From the NCBI RefSeq assembly GCF_023349125.1, contig NZ_JAKIKT010000003.1, positions 310,001-374,000 on the forward strand: a stretch of DNA of 64,000 bases, written 5' to 3'. The translations under genes and the position numbers were made by a program. Source of the stretch: Shewanella corallii. Its GTDB lineage: Bacteria > Pseudomonadota > Gammaproteobacteria > Enterobacterales > Shewanellaceae. Under the pieces are notes generated by a model. It was given only the letters and a program-made list of their open reading frames with translations, had not been told where the DNA came from and searched no databases. Positions 27,259-42,062 of this stretch are shown here, piece by piece (the first letter of the stretch is position 1; each line of letters begins with the position of its first letter).

Positions 27259-27946
27259 GACTCAGGTGGCGATTGGCATCAGCCAGCCCTATCAATGTAA
27301 TTATCTGCCGGATCAGCAGGAGCAACTGCTGATTATTCAGGAAGCTGTGGATGACACCATCTTTGAGCGCCTGTTGGCATTGGGGTTTCGCCGCAGCGGC
27401 AATGCGATTTATAAACCAAGATGCCCCAGTTGCAACGCCTGCTTGCCAGTGCGCGTCCCGGTTAACGAGCTGAAATTAAGTAAGAGTCAAAAAAGAACCC
27501 TGTCCCGCAACAAAGATCTGCACTGGCGGGTAACCGAACAGGTGGAAGAAAGTCATTATCCCCTGTATGAAAAATATATCCGCCTGAGACACTTCGATGG
27601 TCCCATGTTTCCAGCCAGTGAGGAGCAGTTTGCTCAATTCCTTACCTGCAATTGGATGCAGCCAAGATATATCGAGCTGTTTAACAAGGATAAGTTGATT
27701 GCCGTTGCAGTGACTGACTATTTGCCTAATAGCCTGTCAGCCATTTATACCTATTTTGACCCGGATGAAGAGAGGCGATCACTGGGAAACCTGATGGTGT
27801 TACTGCAGTGTCGCTTGGCCAAATTGTTGGATAAAGAGTTTCTTTACCTTGGATATCAAATCGATGCCAATGTGAAAATGTGTTACAAACGTCGTTATCA
27901 ACCCTATCAGTTGTTAACCGGACAAGGTTGGCAATATGGCAGTTAA
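27245..27946 (+). CDS. bpt: Aspartate/glutamate leucyltransferase (Bpt, bacterial ATE-like)
   Basis: A 233-residue homologue of eukaryotic arginyl-tRNA-protein transferase. In bacteria (Vibrio type, Bpt) it adds leucine to proteins with N-terminal Asp or Glu. The N-terminal C-x-Y-L-P and the C-P-S-C-N-A-C-x-P motif (about residues 60-67) are typical, as is S-A-I-Y-T-Y-F-D-P near 164-172 and the C-terminal L-G-Y-Q-I. The probable start is TTG 27245, inside the end of aat; a GTG at 27266 is another possibility. The overlap implies translational coupling, extending the N-degron substrate range in one operon. Confidence 0.95.
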   Translation: MNSTKTQVAIGISQPYQCNYLPDQQEQLLIIQEAVDDTIFERLLALGFRRSGNAIYKPRCPSCNACLPVRVPVNELKLSKSQKRTLSRNKDLHWRVTEQVEESHYPLYEKYIRLRHFDGPMFPASEEQFAQFLTCNWMQPRYIELFNKDKLIAVAVTDYLPNSLSAIYTYFDPDEERRSLGNLMVLLQCRLAKLLDKEFLYLGYQIDANVKMCYKRRYQPYQLLTGQGWQYGS

Positions 27947-28016
27947 GCCAAAGCGTTACTCTTTACAGCACGTCAGATTTACGGCATGATACGGCAGTTT
28001 TTAGATTCGAGGCTAA

Positions 28017-28250
<234 letters not shown>

Positions 28251-28264
28251 TATTACCCAGTCCG

Positions 28265-28292
28265 AAAAACCCGGTTTTCACCGGGTTTTTTA
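28265..28292 (+). terminator. Intrinsic terminator of infA
   Basis: A 10-bp stem (28265-28274 with 28281-28290), a six-base loop and a T6 run. Confidence 0.9.
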
Positions 28293-28304
28293 GTTGGTAA
28301 GCGG

Positions 28305-28336
28305 ATAAAAAATGGCTGCCCTGGGGCAGCCATTTT
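28305..28336 (-). terminator. Intrinsic terminator of clpA
   Basis: A perfect 10-bp stem (28311-28320 with 28325-28334) with a four-base loop; on the minus strand it is followed by a T6 tract. Confidence 0.85.
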
Positions 28337-28361
28337 CATTTTGTGTTATCCAAACAATGGG

Positions 28362-30629
28362 TTAATTGGTTACCGCTTCCAATGACTTGCTTTCGATAAC
28401 AATCTCGCCCTGCTTAACATCCACTTTGGCAATACCACCTCGCTCAAGCTCACCAAACAGAATCTCATCCGCCAATGGACGTTTAATCAGATCTGTCACC
28501 ACACGAGCCATTGGACGGGCGCCCATGGTCTTGTCGTAACCCTTCTCTGCGAGCAAGGTTCTGGCCTCATCGGTCACATCCAGGGTCACACTCTTGGAGT
28601 CCAACTGCGCCTGCAGTTCAACCAGGAACTTGTCGACCACCTTGGCAATCACTGTCATATCCAGGTGATTGAACCAGATGATGGAATCCAGACGGTTGCG
28701 GAACTCAGGAGAGAACACACGATTGATCTCTGACATGGCATCTTGACTGTGATCTTGCTGCTGGAAACCAATCGATTTACGAATCGTTTCCTGCACACCG
28801 GCGTTGGTGGTCATCACCAGAGTCACATGGCGGAAGTCCGCTTTACGACCGTTATTATCAGTCAGGGTGCCGTGGTCCATTACCTGCAGCAGCAGGTTGT
28901 ACACATCCGGGTGAGCCTTTTCAATCTCATCCAGCAAGACCACACAGTGCGGGTTCTTAATCACGGCATCGGTCAGCAAACCGCCCTGATCATAACCGAC
29001 ATAACCCGGAGGTGCGCCAATCAAGCGGGATACGGTATGACTCTCCATATACTCCGACATATCAAAGCGTACCAGCTGCATACCAAGACAGGACGCCAAC
29101 TGATTGGTCACTTCTGTCTTACCCACACCCGTTGGGCCCGCAAACAGGAAGCTACCGACAGGTTTCTTGTCTGTCCCCAAACCGCTGCGAGACAGGCGAA
29201 TAGCCGCACTCAGGGTCTCAATCGCCTTGTCCTGACCGAACACCACCATCTTAAGGTTACGCTCAAGGTTCTTGAGCGTGTCCTTCTCAGTGGCGGATAC
29301 CGATTTCTCCGGGATCCGGGCAATACGCGCAATAATAGACTCAATCTCAGACTGGCCGATGGTCTTCTTGCGCTTGCTCGGTGGCTGCATCGCCATTCGC
29401 GCACCAGCTTCATCAATCACATCGATCGCTTTATCCGGCAGTTGTCTGTCATTGATATGCTTGGCAGACAAGCTGGCTGCACTGGACAAGGCTGCGAGTG
29501 TGTACCTGACCTTGTGGTACTCCTCATACTTGCTCTTCAGCCCCTGCAGGATCTTGGTGGTTTCATCCACGCTGGGTTCATTGATATCCACTTTCTGGAA
29601 GCGACGGGCAAGCGCCCTGTCTTTCTCAAAAATGGTCTGATATTCCTGGAAAGTCGTTGACCCCATGCATCTCAGACGACCGCTGGACAGCAAAGGTTTC
29701 AATAAGTTGGAGGCATCCATCACGCCACCAGAAGCCGCACCGGCACCGATAATCGTGTGGATTTCATCGATAAACAGAATACTGTTCTCGTCTGCCGCCA
29801 ACTCTTTAAGCAGGTTCTTGAACCGCTTCTCGAAGTCACCGCGGTATTTGGTACCGGCCAGCAGTGCACCCATGTCCAGAGAATAGACAGTGGTCTGTGC
29901 CATCACCTCCGGCACCTGCTGATTAACAATACGGTAAGCCAGGCCTTCGGCTATCGCGGTTTTACCAACCCCGGCCTCACCCACTAGCAGAGGGTTATTC
30001 TTGCGGCGACGACACAGGATCTGAATGGCCCGCTCCACTTCCTGTTCCCGACCGATAAGTGGATCAATATGTCCCTGCTCTACCATTTCGTTCAGATTGG
30101 CAGAAAATTGCGACAACATGCTGCGCTCTTCGTTCAACTCAGCGGAATCGTCATCCTCACGCTCCTGCTCCAGTGAAGACATATCCTCATCTTCAGATTT
30201 GCTGAAACCGTGAGAGATATAATTGACTATATCTAAACGGGTAATATCACTGCGACGTAACAGGTATACAGCCTGTGATTCCTGCTCGCTGAAAATGGCG
30301 ACCAATACATTGGCGCCAGTCACTTCCTGACGACCGGATGACTGTACATGGAATACTGCGCGCTGCAACACCCGCTGGAATCCCAGTGTTGGTTGAGTTT
30401 CTCTTCCATCTTCAGGCTCTGGAAGAATAGGTGTGGTTTGACTGATAAATGTTGCGACTTCATCCCTGAGTTTATCGAGATTGGCACCACATGCGATCAG
30501 CGCTTCCTGCGCCGCCGGATTATCGATCAGTGCCAACAGCAAATGTTCCACCGTCATATACTCATGACGGGAATCTCTGGCCTGCTGAAACGCCAGGTTC
30601 AGGGTTACTTCAAGATCTTTATTCAGCAT
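28362..30629 (-). CDS. clpA: ATP-dependent Clp protease ATP-binding subunit ClpA
   Basis: A 755-residue AAA+ unfoldase that partners with ClpP. The N-domain (about residues 1-145) is the ClpS-binding part. AAA-1 has Walker A G-E-A-G-V-G-K-T (about 217-224) and Walker B I-L-F-I-D-E-I-H. AAA-2 has G-P-T-G-V-G-K-T (about 496-503) and V-V-L-L-D-E-I-E. The I/L-G-L/F-type ClpP-binding loop reads K-S-I-G-F near residue 618. The short acidic linker after residue 145 and the absence of a ClpB-type middle coil identify ClpA. It is transcribed after clpS with a 31-base gap. Confidence 0.97.
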   Translation of the reverse strand: MLNKDLEVTLNLAFQQARDSRHEYMTVEHLLLALIDNPAAQEALIACGANLDKLRDEVATFISQTTPILPEPEDGRETQPTLGFQRVLQRAVFHVQSSGRQEVTGANVLVAIFSEQESQAVYLLRRSDITRLDIVNYISHGFSKSEDEDMSSLEQEREDDDSAELNEERSMLSQFSANLNEMVEQGHIDPLIGREQEVERAIQILCRRRKNNPLLVGEAGVGKTAIAEGLAYRIVNQQVPEVMAQTTVYSLDMGALLAGTKYRGDFEKRFKNLLKELAADENSILFIDEIHTIIGAGAASGGVMDASNLLKPLLSSGRLRCMGSTTFQEYQTIFEKDRALARRFQKVDINEPSVDETTKILQGLKSKYEEYHKVRYTLAALSSAASLSAKHINDRQLPDKAIDVIDEAGARMAMQPPSKRKKTIGQSEIESIIARIARIPEKSVSATEKDTLKNLERNLKMVVFGQDKAIETLSAAIRLSRSGLGTDKKPVGSFLFAGPTGVGKTEVTNQLASCLGMQLVRFDMSEYMESHTVSRLIGAPPGYVGYDQGGLLTDAVIKNPHCVVLLDEIEKAHPDVYNLLLQVMDHGTLTDNNGRKADFRHVTLVMTTNAGVQETIRKSIGFQQQDHSQDAMSEINRVFSPEFRNRLDSIIWFNHLDMTVIAKVVDKFLVELQAQLDSKSVTLDVTDEARTLLAEKGYDKTMGARPMARVVTDLIKRPLADEILFGELERGGIAKVDVKQGEIVIESKSLEAVTN

Positions 30630-30660
30630 AGGCCCCCCTCAATTGTACTCAGCGCTGAAA

Positions 30661-30969
30661 TCACGCCTTCTCCAATGAACACAGTAACGGATGTTGGTTT
30701 TCCCTTGCAAATTGATTGACCTGGATCACCTTTGTTTCTGCAATGCCAAACGGAAATACACCGCAAACGGCTTTGCCCTGATAGTGAATGGTCAGCATGA
30801 TATCGGTCGCTTGCTGTTCATTCATGTTGAAGAACGTCTGTAAAACCTCAACGACAAAATCCATCGGGGTGTAGTCATCATTATTAAGTACCACCTTATA
30901 CATAGATGGTGGCATCAACTCAGTTTCGGACTTTGACTCAACCCGTTCGATATTTCCTGTTTTACCCAT
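30661..30969 (-). CDS. clpS: ATP-dependent Clp protease adaptor ClpS
   Basis: A 102-residue N-degron adaptor that delivers proteins with N-terminal Leu, Phe, Tyr or Trp to ClpA. The conserved [16 protein letters not shown] motif (about residues 24-39) includes the N-D-D binding-pocket residues, and the H-x-x-G-K-A-V-C-G segment (about 63-72) is present. It is the first gene of a clpS-clpA operon and diverges from cspD, as in E. coli. Confidence 0.97.
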   Translation of the reverse strand: MGKTGNIERVESKSETELMPPSMYKVVLNNDDYTPMDFVVEVLQTFFNMNEQQATDIMLTIHYQGKAVCGVFPFGIAETKVIQVNQFARENQHPLLCSLEKA

Positions 30970-31052
30970 GCGTTTATTTTAGCCTCTGAAATACGCCGCC
31001 ACCAATTGACAACAAAAAATTAACCAAATGTTGTATTTATGTTAATTTACCC

Positions 31053-31081
31053 TTGACATCTAATTTGGCTGCTCTCATTCT
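31053..31081 (+). promoter_or_regulatory. Possible sigma-70 promoter of cspD
   Basis: A perfect -35 box TTGACA at 31053-31058 is followed at 17 bases by a weak -10-like CATTCT. A long leader of about 80 bases would precede cspD. Confidence 0.4.
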
Positions 31082-31162
31082 GTTCAATGAGCGATGATTA
31101 GGGAATCGCTCATCAGGTTTTACTATCTTACTGGGAAGTAGACAACAGAAGGAAGTGGAAGT

Positions 31163-31369
31163 ATGGCAAGCGGAACTGTTAAATGGTTCAACAACGCCAA
31201 AGGATTCGGGTTTATCTGCCCTGATGAAGGTGGTGAGGATGTCTTTGCGCACTATTCTACGATCGAAATGGAAGGCTATCGAACTCTAAAAGCAGGCCAG
31301 GCAGTTCAATTCGAAGTGGAGCAGGGTCCCAAGGGCATGCATGCATCCGCCATCAGTCCGGTTAAGTGA
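31163..31369 (+). CDS. cspD: Cold-shock-like protein CspD
   Basis: A 68-residue cold-shock domain protein. RNP-1 reads K-G-F-G-F-I (residues 13-18) and RNP-2 reads D-V-F-A-H-Y (about 26-31). The [11 protein letters not shown] start is typical. Assignment as CspD rather than CspA rests on its position divergent from clpS-clpA and on the acidic C-P-D-E-G-G-E-D loop. CspD in E. coli inhibits replication and is made in stationary phase. The start has GGAAGTGGAAG upstream. A strong terminator follows. Confidence 0.93.
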   Translation: MASGTVKWFNNAKGFGFICPDEGGEDVFAHYSTIEMEGYRTLKAGQAVQFEVEQGPKGMHASAISPVK

Positions 31370-31389
31370 TTGAGCGAAGAAGATGTGAA

Positions 31390-31416
31390 AAGCAGGACAC
31401 AGTCCTGCTTTTTTTA
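31390..31416 (+). terminator. Intrinsic terminator of cspD
   Basis: A 9-bp stem (31390-31398 with 31402-31410), a three-base loop and a T8 run. Confidence 0.9.
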
Positions 31417-31473
31417 TGCCATAAAATAACAGCGCACATATCGCTACCTTGCCGGTTCACTCTGCTCAGATAC

Positions 31474-31502
31474 AAAAAGAGCCGGCTTAACCGGCTCTTT
31501 GT
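31474..31502 (-). terminator. Intrinsic terminator of icd
   Basis: A 10-bp stem (31476-31485 with 31491-31500) around CTTAA, with T tracts usable on the minus strand. Confidence 0.82.
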
Positions 31503-31519
31503 CATTATTAACCTCAGGC

Positions 31520-34238
<2,719 letters not shown>

Positions 34239-34946
34239 GTGCAACACTCTCCTCGAGACAAGCGCAGTCATCAAAACAAGCGCAGTGCCGGATTCGGCAA
34301 TAAAAGTAACCAGTCCAAATCGCCAACAGGGCGTACCTCCAATACCAGCCGTCCTTCAGGCAACAGGAAAAGCGGACCGCGCCGGGCAGTCAAACCCAGG
34401 GTAGAAAACCCGGTCATCGTGCTGTTTAACAAGCCTTTCGATGTACTTTGCCAGTTTACCGACGAACAGGGCCGCCAAACGCTGAAAGATTTTATCGATG
34501 TGCCCGGGGTTTATGCTGCGGGACGTTTGGACCGGGACAGTGAAGGTCTGTTACTGCTGACCAATGACGGTCGGTTGCAATCCAGGCTGACCGAGCCAAA
34601 AAAGAAAACCTACAAAACCTATTGGGTTCAGGTTGAAGGTATTCCCACCGAGGAGGATGTGGATAAACTGCGCAAGGGCGTCGAGCTGAAAGATGGTATG
34701 ACGCTACCGGCGAAAGTACGATTGATGGATGAGCCTCAGGTATGGCTGCGCAATCCTCCTGTGAGGGAACGCAAGTCTATTCCCACCAGTTGGCTGGAAG
34801 TGCAGATATGCGAGGGCCGTAACCGCCAGGTCAGACGTATGACCGCCCATATTGGTTTCCCTACCCTCAGGCTTATCCGCTATGCCATTGGGCAGTACCG
34901 TCTCGATGCATTGGAAAATGGCCAGTATAAAGTGATAAAGGTATAA
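34239..34946 (+). CDS. rluE: 23S rRNA pseudouridine synthase RluE
   Basis: A 235-residue RsuA-family pseudouridine synthase; E. coli RluE modifies U2457 of 23S rRNA. The catalytic motif [18 protein letters not shown] is at about residues 94-111, with the catalytic aspartate in R-L-D. The [10 protein letters not shown] motif near 190-199 is also present. There is no N-terminal S4 domain; instead the first ~60 residues form a basic, low-complexity, Ser/Lys/Arg-rich extension. The start is a GTG at 34239. The order rluE-nudJ-mnmA-hflD-purB is the same as in E. coli. Confidence 0.93.
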   Translation: MQHSPRDKRSHQNKRSAGFGNKSNQSKSPTGRTSNTSRPSGNRKSGPRRAVKPRVENPVIVLFNKPFDVLCQFTDEQGRQTLKDFIDVPGVYAAGRLDRDSEGLLLLTNDGRLQSRLTEPKKKTYKTYWVQVEGIPTEEDVDKLRKGVELKDGMTLPAKVRLMDEPQVWLRNPPVRERKSIPTSWLEVQICEGRNRQVRRMTAHIGFPTLRLIRYAIGQYRLDALENGQYKVIKV

Positions 34947-35007
34947 CTTGCTCACCCATTGCTACGAACGGAATCAACACCAACTGAGCAGATAAAAGGA
35001 ACAGACC

Positions 35008-35484
35008 ATGACTGACAGATACAGACCTAATGTGACCGTTGCCTGCGTGGTGCATTGTGATGGTCATTTCCTGATGGTCAAAGAGCTTATCGAAAGTCAG
35101 GTACGCTGGAACCAACCTGCAGGCCATCTCGAAGCCAATGAAAGTCTGGTTCAGGCCTGCCGCAGAGAGCTGTTTGAGGAAACCGGCCTTGACCTTGAAC
35201 CGGAGAAACTGATTGGGATTTATCAGTTTTCGGCAAAACAGAATTTAGCTTTTCTGCGTTTTACCTTTCTGGTGGAACTGGAATCTATGCCAGTCCCCTG
35301 CCCTCAGGATGCACAAATCCAGCACGCATGCTGGTTATCGCTGGATGAACTGAATGCCTGCCGGGATCAACACAGAAGCATTTTAGTGACACAATCTGTT
35401 CAGGATTACCTCAAGGGCAAAGCAAGCCCATTAGATCTGCTCAACGCCGACCTCCTCCAGATAGCGACCCCCTCTAAAGCGTGA
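35008..35484 (+). CDS. nudJ: Nudix phosphatase NudJ
   Basis: A 158-residue Nudix hydrolase. The Nudix box is perfect: G40-x5-E-x7-R-E-L-x-E-E-x-G-L at about residues 39-61, which binds the catalytic magnesium. E. coli NudJ (YmfB) hydrolyses nucleoside tri- and diphosphates and the thiamin precursor HMP-PP. The N-terminal V-T-V-A-C-V-V-H segment and the P-A-G-H-L-E-A pattern match this subfamily. It lies 61 bases after rluE, and the stop is followed at once by the promoter of mnmA. Confidence 0.94.
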   Translation: MTDRYRPNVTVACVVHCDGHFLMVKELIESQVRWNQPAGHLEANESLVQACRRELFEETGLDLEPEKLIGIYQFSAKQNLAFLRFTFLVELESMPVPCPQDAQIQHACWLSLDELNACRDQHRSILVTQSVQDYLKGKASPLDLLNADLLQIATPSKA

Positions 35485-35490
35485 TAGAAT
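35482..35490 (+). promoter_or_regulatory. Extended -10 promoter of mnmA
   Basis: TGATAGAAT fits TGnTAnAAT and overlaps the nudJ stop codon. It implies a start near 35497 and a leader of about 107 bases before mnmA. Confidence 0.5.
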
Positions 35491-35504
35491 ACGCACCCGC
35501 ATAA

Positions 35505-36722
<1,218 letters not shown>

Positions 36723-36725
36723 ATC

Positions 36726-37343
36726 TTGAGTAACCCATTGTATGAAAGGACCATGGCATTTGCCGGCATTTTGCAATGTCTGGCACAGGTCCAGAAACTG
36801 GCCCGGCACGGGGAAGCCGATATCGACGCCCTGGCGGCCAGTTTAAATACGATTAACGTCACCAACCCTGATGCCACAGCAGATGTGTATCCGGACAAGT
36901 TTGCACTGCAAACCGGCTACCGACTGGTGTTGGATCAACTGGGTGACGGCAACCGCAAAGATATGGAAATCACCCGCTATTTGGTGGGCGTACTGGCGCT
37001 GGAACGTAAGCTGAGCGCTTCAGGCAATGCCATGGGCATGCTGTCTGAGCGAATTAATCAGGTACAGCGCCAGTTGAATCACTTCCAGATCAGTGACGAG
37101 CAGGTTATCGCCAACCTCGCCAGTATCTACAGTGATGTGATCAGTGAGTTGGGGCCGAAAATTCAGATTACAGGTAATCCAACCTGTTTGCAGCGGCCAC
37201 TGGTACAACAAAAGATTCGCGCCCTCTTGTTGGCCGCCATGCGCAGTGCAGTGCTTTGGCGTCAACTCGGCGGCAAACGCAGACATTTAGTGTTCTCGCG
37301 CAAAGCGATACTGGATACAGCTAAGAACAGCCTCACCCTATAA
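36726..37343 (+). CDS. hflD: HflD (lysogenization regulator homologue)
   Basis: A 205-residue helical, membrane-associated protein. E. coli HflD binds phage lambda CII and affects lysogeny; its host role is unclear. The start is TTG 36726: the N-terminus then has ten residues before A-F-A-G-I-L-Q, as in E. coli HflD, whereas the next ATG would remove that part. Diagnostic segments are E-I-T-R-Y-x-x-x-x-x-x-L-E-R-K-L-S and the C-terminal [16 protein letters not shown]. It is located between mnmA and purB, the usual order. Confidence 0.92.
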   Translation: MSNPLYERTMAFAGILQCLAQVQKLARHGEADIDALAASLNTINVTNPDATADVYPDKFALQTGYRLVLDQLGDGNRKDMEITRYLVGVLALERKLSASGNAMGMLSERINQVQRQLNHFQISDEQVIANLASIYSDVISELGPKIQITGNPTCLQRPLVQQKIRALLLAAMRSAVLWRQLGGKRRHLVFSRKAILDTAKNSLTL

Positions 37344-38744
<1,401 letters not shown>

Positions 38745-38777
38745 TCACAGGCTTTAGCTAACAAGCAATTCTAAAAT

Positions 38778-38803
38778 CGGCATCCTCAGGGGTGCCGTTT
38801 TTG
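38778..38803 (+). terminator. Intrinsic terminator of purB
   Basis: An 8-bp stem with one G-T pair (38778-38785 with 38790-38797), a four-base loop and a T5 tract. Confidence 0.8.
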
Positions 38804-38897
38804 TTTTCCACCCTACTCAGCTAATAGCCATTTCGCCAATATATCCTGACCGCCCTGTGTTACACTGCCGTCAATTTGTGCAGTGACAGGATGTAGC

Positions 38898-40037
38898 ATG
38901 CCCTATTCTCTAAACCTCGATATCCCCGCCTTCCTCCAACACTACTGGCAGCAAAAGCCCCTGGTCATAAAAGGTGCCTATACCGACTTTATCGACCCAC
39001 TATCCCCGGATGAACTGGCGGGTATGGCGATGGAAGCCGAGATCAGTTCACACATCGTCGTCACCAAAGCGGACGATTGGCATGTCGATCAGGGCCCGTT
39101 CGAGGACTTTGCTGAATATGGCGACAGCCACTGGCAGCTGTTGGTGCAAGCGGTAAACCATTATTTGCCGCAAACTGACGAATTGATGGAGAGCCTCAGG
39201 TTTCTGCCTGACTGGCGACTGGATGACCTTATGGTGTCTTTTGCCACGCCTCAGGGCGGCGTCGGTCCCCATATCGATAACTATGATGTGTTTATTCTGC
39301 AGGGCGAAGGTCGTAGACACTGGATTGTGGGTGACAAGGGTAATTACAAACCCCGGGGCAATAACCCCCAGTCCCCACTGGTGGAAGACTTTGAGCCAAT
39401 GATTGACGTGGTCTTGGAGCCTGGTGATCTGCTGTATATCCCCCCCGGTTATCCCCACAGAGGCAACACGCTGGAACCTTCCATGAGCTACTCCATAGGT
39501 TACCGGGCGCCATCACAGCAGGAACTGTTTGGCGAAGTTGCCGATTTTCTGCTGGATCACTCCCGGGGACAACAGCGCTTTACCTCTGCCACCAAAGAGG
39601 ACAATCAGGGGCAGGTGTCACTCTCTACTCAGTCCGGCATGGCGCAGCTGCTTACAGCACTAATCGAAGACAAGTCCACCTATAACGATATTCTCGGCAG
39701 GCTGCTCAGCCAAAACCGATTTGATTTGGATATCAGCCCTTCAGATCCCGCCTACAGCAGCGAAGAGTTGGCAGAGTTAATTGCAACCGGCAACCACCTC
39801 AGCCGTATTGGTGGGCTTAAAGTGCTGCGACTGGAGCAGGATGTACAACCAAGACTCTTTATCAATGGCGAAGCCTGGTTGTTTTCAGAATTGGACGAAG
39901 CAACACTAAGCGAGATAGCCAACAGCAAACAGTTGTCACCTCAACTTGCCACGGCCCTTTGCAACAATCAGCATAACGCGGCAATCCTGCTTGATTGGGT
40001 CAACCAGGGACTCTATTACTTTGATGATGAAGCATAG
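38898..40037 (+). CDS. roxA: Ribosomal protein uL16 3-hydroxylase RoxA (YcfD)
   Basis: A 379-residue JmjC-type Fe(II)/2-oxoglutarate oxygenase that hydroxylates an arginine of ribosomal protein L16. The iron ligands are H125 and D127 in G-P-H-I-D-N-Y-D, exactly the E. coli numbering, and a second histidine in P-P-G-Y-P-H-R-G near residue 187. The ATG at 38898 has AGGATG upstream; a GTG five codons earlier is less likely. The C-terminal winged-helix region typical of RoxA is present (L-G/S-R-I-G-G-L-K-V-L-R). Ends in a terminator. Confidence 0.95.
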   Translation: MPYSLNLDIPAFLQHYWQQKPLVIKGAYTDFIDPLSPDELAGMAMEAEISSHIVVTKADDWHVDQGPFEDFAEYGDSHWQLLVQAVNHYLPQTDELMESLRFLPDWRLDDLMVSFATPQGGVGPHIDNYDVFILQGEGRRHWIVGDKGNYKPRGNNPQSPLVEDFEPMIDVVLEPGDLLYIPPGYPHRGNTLEPSMSYSIGYRAPSQQELFGEVADFLLDHSRGQQRFTSATKEDNQGQVSLSTQSGMAQLLTALIEDKSTYNDILGRLLSQNRFDLDISPSDPAYSSEELAELIATGNHLSRIGGLKVLRLEQDVQPRLFINGEAWLFSELDEATLSEIANSKQLSPQLATALCNNQHNAAILLDWVNQGLYYFDDEA

Positions 40038-40093
40038 CAAACAGGCCAATATTACTCAGGCAAACTCAAGCAGATACAGATAAAGAGAAACAG

Positions 40094-40117
40094 AAGCCGG
40101 GATATCCCGGCTTTTTG
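40094..40117 (+). terminator. Intrinsic terminator of roxA
   Basis: A 20-base perfect palindrome (40094-40113) with an ATAT centre, followed by a T5 tract. Confidence 0.9.
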
Positions 40118-40277
40118 TTTCGCGAAAAACAAACCAGCTCTCCGTCGCAAATATCCATTCCCGTCAGTGATCATGCTCAGCGTTTCAATTGCTGATTGTG
40201 GTCAGCTTAATCTTACTGTGCTGTTATTCATGCATTATCAGAGAGATAAAGTCCAATTAGCGACAGGGAGTTAGATC

Positions 40278-40610
40278 ATGCTTAGACAAATATTCGCCAG
40301 CCTGACCGTCAGTCTTGCAGGCCAGTTTCTCAGCGCCTGTAGCTTGACCTCTGAGTCAGATTCAGGGCAGGTGCAGCTCATCACAAGTGAACGGCAATTG
40401 CCTGGACCATGTGAGCATCTGGGCTTTATTGAGGTCAGTGAGAGTGGTTTAAGCATTGAAAGTGCACATGCCAACGCCGAATATGCTCTGAGCTTGAAGG
40501 CAGCCGAACGCAAAGCCAGCCATGTCTCTCTCAATCAACAGGAACACACTGAAGGAATATTGCTCTATACCCAAAATCTGGGTGGCAATATCTACCGCTG
40601 CAATCCCTGA
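40278..40610 (+). CDS. Small lipoprotein, DUF4156/RcsF-like
   Basis: A 110-residue lipoprotein. The signal peptide ends in a lipobox L-S-A-C with the modified cysteine at residue 21. The mature part carries P-C-E-H-L-G-F-I-E-V-S near residues 44-54 and a final C in Y-R-C-N-P, giving two more cysteines able to form a disulfide. The pattern (conserved C-x-x-L-G, then an alanine-rich helix) is like DUF4156 and, more distantly, RcsF. Asp is not at position +2, so outer-membrane sorting is possible. GGGAG precedes the start. No function can be assigned beyond cell-envelope location. Confidence 0.75.
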   Translation: MLRQIFASLTVSLAGQFLSACSLTSESDSGQVQLITSERQLPGPCEHLGFIEVSESGLSIESAHANAEYALSLKAAERKASHVSLNQQEHTEGILLYTQNLGGNIYRCNP

Positions 40611-40702
40611 ACATTGCCCCACTTCGACACCAGTCTGATCAAGCAATTTATCGAACGATGATCTCTATGCTGCTAAATAAACTCCAGCGGATATCTCATC
40701 AG

Positions 40703-41320
40703 TCAGCACTCCAGGCTGCCATCAAACTCAGGCCATATCGCGTTGACAAGACACTCATCTTCCCCAACCTCAGACATACAATTGCTGAATAGCTCGAAGC
40801 CGGGTTGGCTGAAATGAGCAGACAAGGGGTTCATAAAACCGTGCAGGAAAGGAACCTGCTGGAGGGTCAGGTTAGTCTTGCCTTCCAGCTTCATCATCAA
40901 CTCTTCGACACTGAAGTGAGATTCTAACGCAGGAAAAATACAGTGAGTGGGAACAACCGGATTAATCAGTGGGTAGTGACGTATCTGCCCGCCATAAAAG
41001 AGCACTGCACCTGACACCTTGCCCATCAGCTCATGCTCACTTAAGGCCCAGATAGCGGCTGCTCCCGCGCTGAAGCCGACAAGAGAAATCTTATCATCAC
41101 CACAACTCATCAGCTCTGTTTGCAAAAGCGCAATGTAGCCCTCCATACCAACCCCAGTACTGAACGCCTTATAGGCCTGAGCTTCATTCATAAATTGCCG
41201 ATTGATACCTTCATAGGGGTCGATAATCTGCACCTGAGCGTGTTCCCCTTTAAACTTTTCAGCAAAGGCTTCCAGTTCCGGTGTGCGCCCAAAAATGTCA
41301 GTGACCAGTATCCGTTTCAT
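40703..41320 (-). CDS. Alpha/beta-hydrolase (dienelactone hydrolase-like)
   Basis: A 205-residue cytoplasmic alpha/beta-hydrolase. The nucleophile elbow G-F-S-A-G-A-A-A has its serine near residue 85, and the C-terminal H-G-F-M-N-P supplies the catalytic histidine near residue 166. This fits the dienelactone-hydrolase family, but the usual nucleophile there is cysteine, and the substrate is unknown. The true start is ATG 41320 with AGGGAGAG upstream; a longer frame to 41380 enters the grpE terminator. It is transcribed after grpE but separated from it by a terminator. Confidence 0.78.
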   Translation of the reverse strand: MKRILVTDIFGRTPELEAFAEKFKGEHAQVQIIDPYEGINRQFMNEAQAYKAFSTGVGMEGYIALLQTELMSCGDDKISLVGFSAGAAAIWALSEHELMGKVSGAVLFYGGQIRHYPLINPVVPTHCIFPALESHFSVEELMMKLEGKTNLTLQQVPFLHGFMNPLSAHFSQPGFELFSNCMSEVGEDECLVNAIWPEFDGSLEC

Positions 41321-41350
41321 GACTCTCCCTGTTTCTGATAAGTGGGTAAT

Positions 41351-41375
41351 AAAAAAGGACGCCGTGGCGTCCTTT
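41351..41375 (-). terminator. Intrinsic terminator of grpE
   Basis: A 9-bp stem (41354-41362 with 41367-41375) around CGTG, with a T6 tract on the minus strand. Confidence 0.85.
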
Positions 41376-41391
41376 CTCAATCAAATGCTGA

Positions 41392-41970
41392 CTAGCCCTG
41401 GGAGACCATTACCATGGCCGGACGCAGCAGTCGGTCGTTCAGCATGTAACCTTTCTGCATCACCAGCATCACGGTGTTGGCTGGGTGCTCAGCACTCGGC
41501 TGCATACCGATTGCCTGGTGCTGCTCTGGGTTGAAAGCTTGACCCATAGGATCGACTGCGGTAATACCGAATTTGGCCACGGCTGTCATCAGTGACTTCA
41601 GAGTCAGTTCCACACCTTCGATAATGGCTTTGGCGGCGTCATCTTCCACAGAGCCCAACAGTGCGCGCTCCATATTGTCGATGACCGGCAGCAGTTCGTT
41701 GGCAAACTTTTCCAAAGCGAACTTATGTGCTTTTTCTACGTCCAGCGCAGCACGACGACGGATGTTTTCCATTTCGGCCACGGCGCGCAGTGCAGCGTCT
41801 TTCTCTTCTTTGGCTTTGTTTTCAGCTTCTGCCAGTGCCTGCTCAAGCTCTTCAATTCGGAAATTGGCCTGGGTCAACTCATCCACCAGTGCAGCGTCTT
41901 CCTGGGAAACCTGGGTCTCAACCACTTCTTCAACCTGGTCCTGCGGTGCTTGCTTGTGTTCGTTGCTCAT
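41392..41970 (-). CDS. grpE: Nucleotide exchange factor GrpE
   Basis: A 192-residue cochaperone that releases ADP from DnaK. A long coiled-coil (about residues 35-85: alternating E/L/A with K/E) precedes the four-helix and C-terminal beta domain, where the signature V-D-P-M-G-Q-x-F-x-P-x-x-H-Q-A is seen near 140-154. The start ATG 41970 has GGAGT upstream; a longer frame to 42084 runs into the promoter. A clear sigma-32 promoter precedes it. It diverges from nadK, as in E. coli. Confidence 0.96.
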   Translation of the reverse strand: MSNEHKQAPQDQVEEVVETQVSQEDAALVDELTQANFRIEELEQALAEAENKAKEEKDAALRAVAEMENIRRRAALDVEKAHKFALEKFANELLPVIDNMERALLGSVEDDAAKAIIEGVELTLKSLMTAVAKFGITAVDPMGQAFNPEQHQAIGMQPSAEHPANTVMLVMQKGYMLNDRLLRPAMVMVSQG

Positions 41971-42016
41971 TGTTACTCCAGCTAAAAATGCTTTGTTTCT
42001 GCATACTCTGGGGGAT

Positions 42017-42045
42017 ATTATGGGGACTAAATTTGACGTTTCAAG
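42017..42045 (-). promoter_or_regulatory. Sigma-32 heat-shock promoter of grpE
   Basis: On the minus strand a -35 box CTTGAAA (42039-42045) and a -10 box CCCCATAAT (42017-42025) are separated by 13 bases. This is a near-consensus RpoH promoter, with start about 40 bases before the grpE ATG. Confidence 0.88.
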
Positions 42046-42062
42046 GCCTTTCCAAGGGAAAT

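Noticed and set aside
28743..29660. 305-codon open frame antisense to clpA
   Set aside because: It is entirely within clpA, has shadow-like composition and no family motif.
41727..42062. Upstream extension of nadK to a 404-residue protein
   Set aside because: The extension is antisense to grpE and its promoter; the ATG at 42063 gives the standard NadK length.
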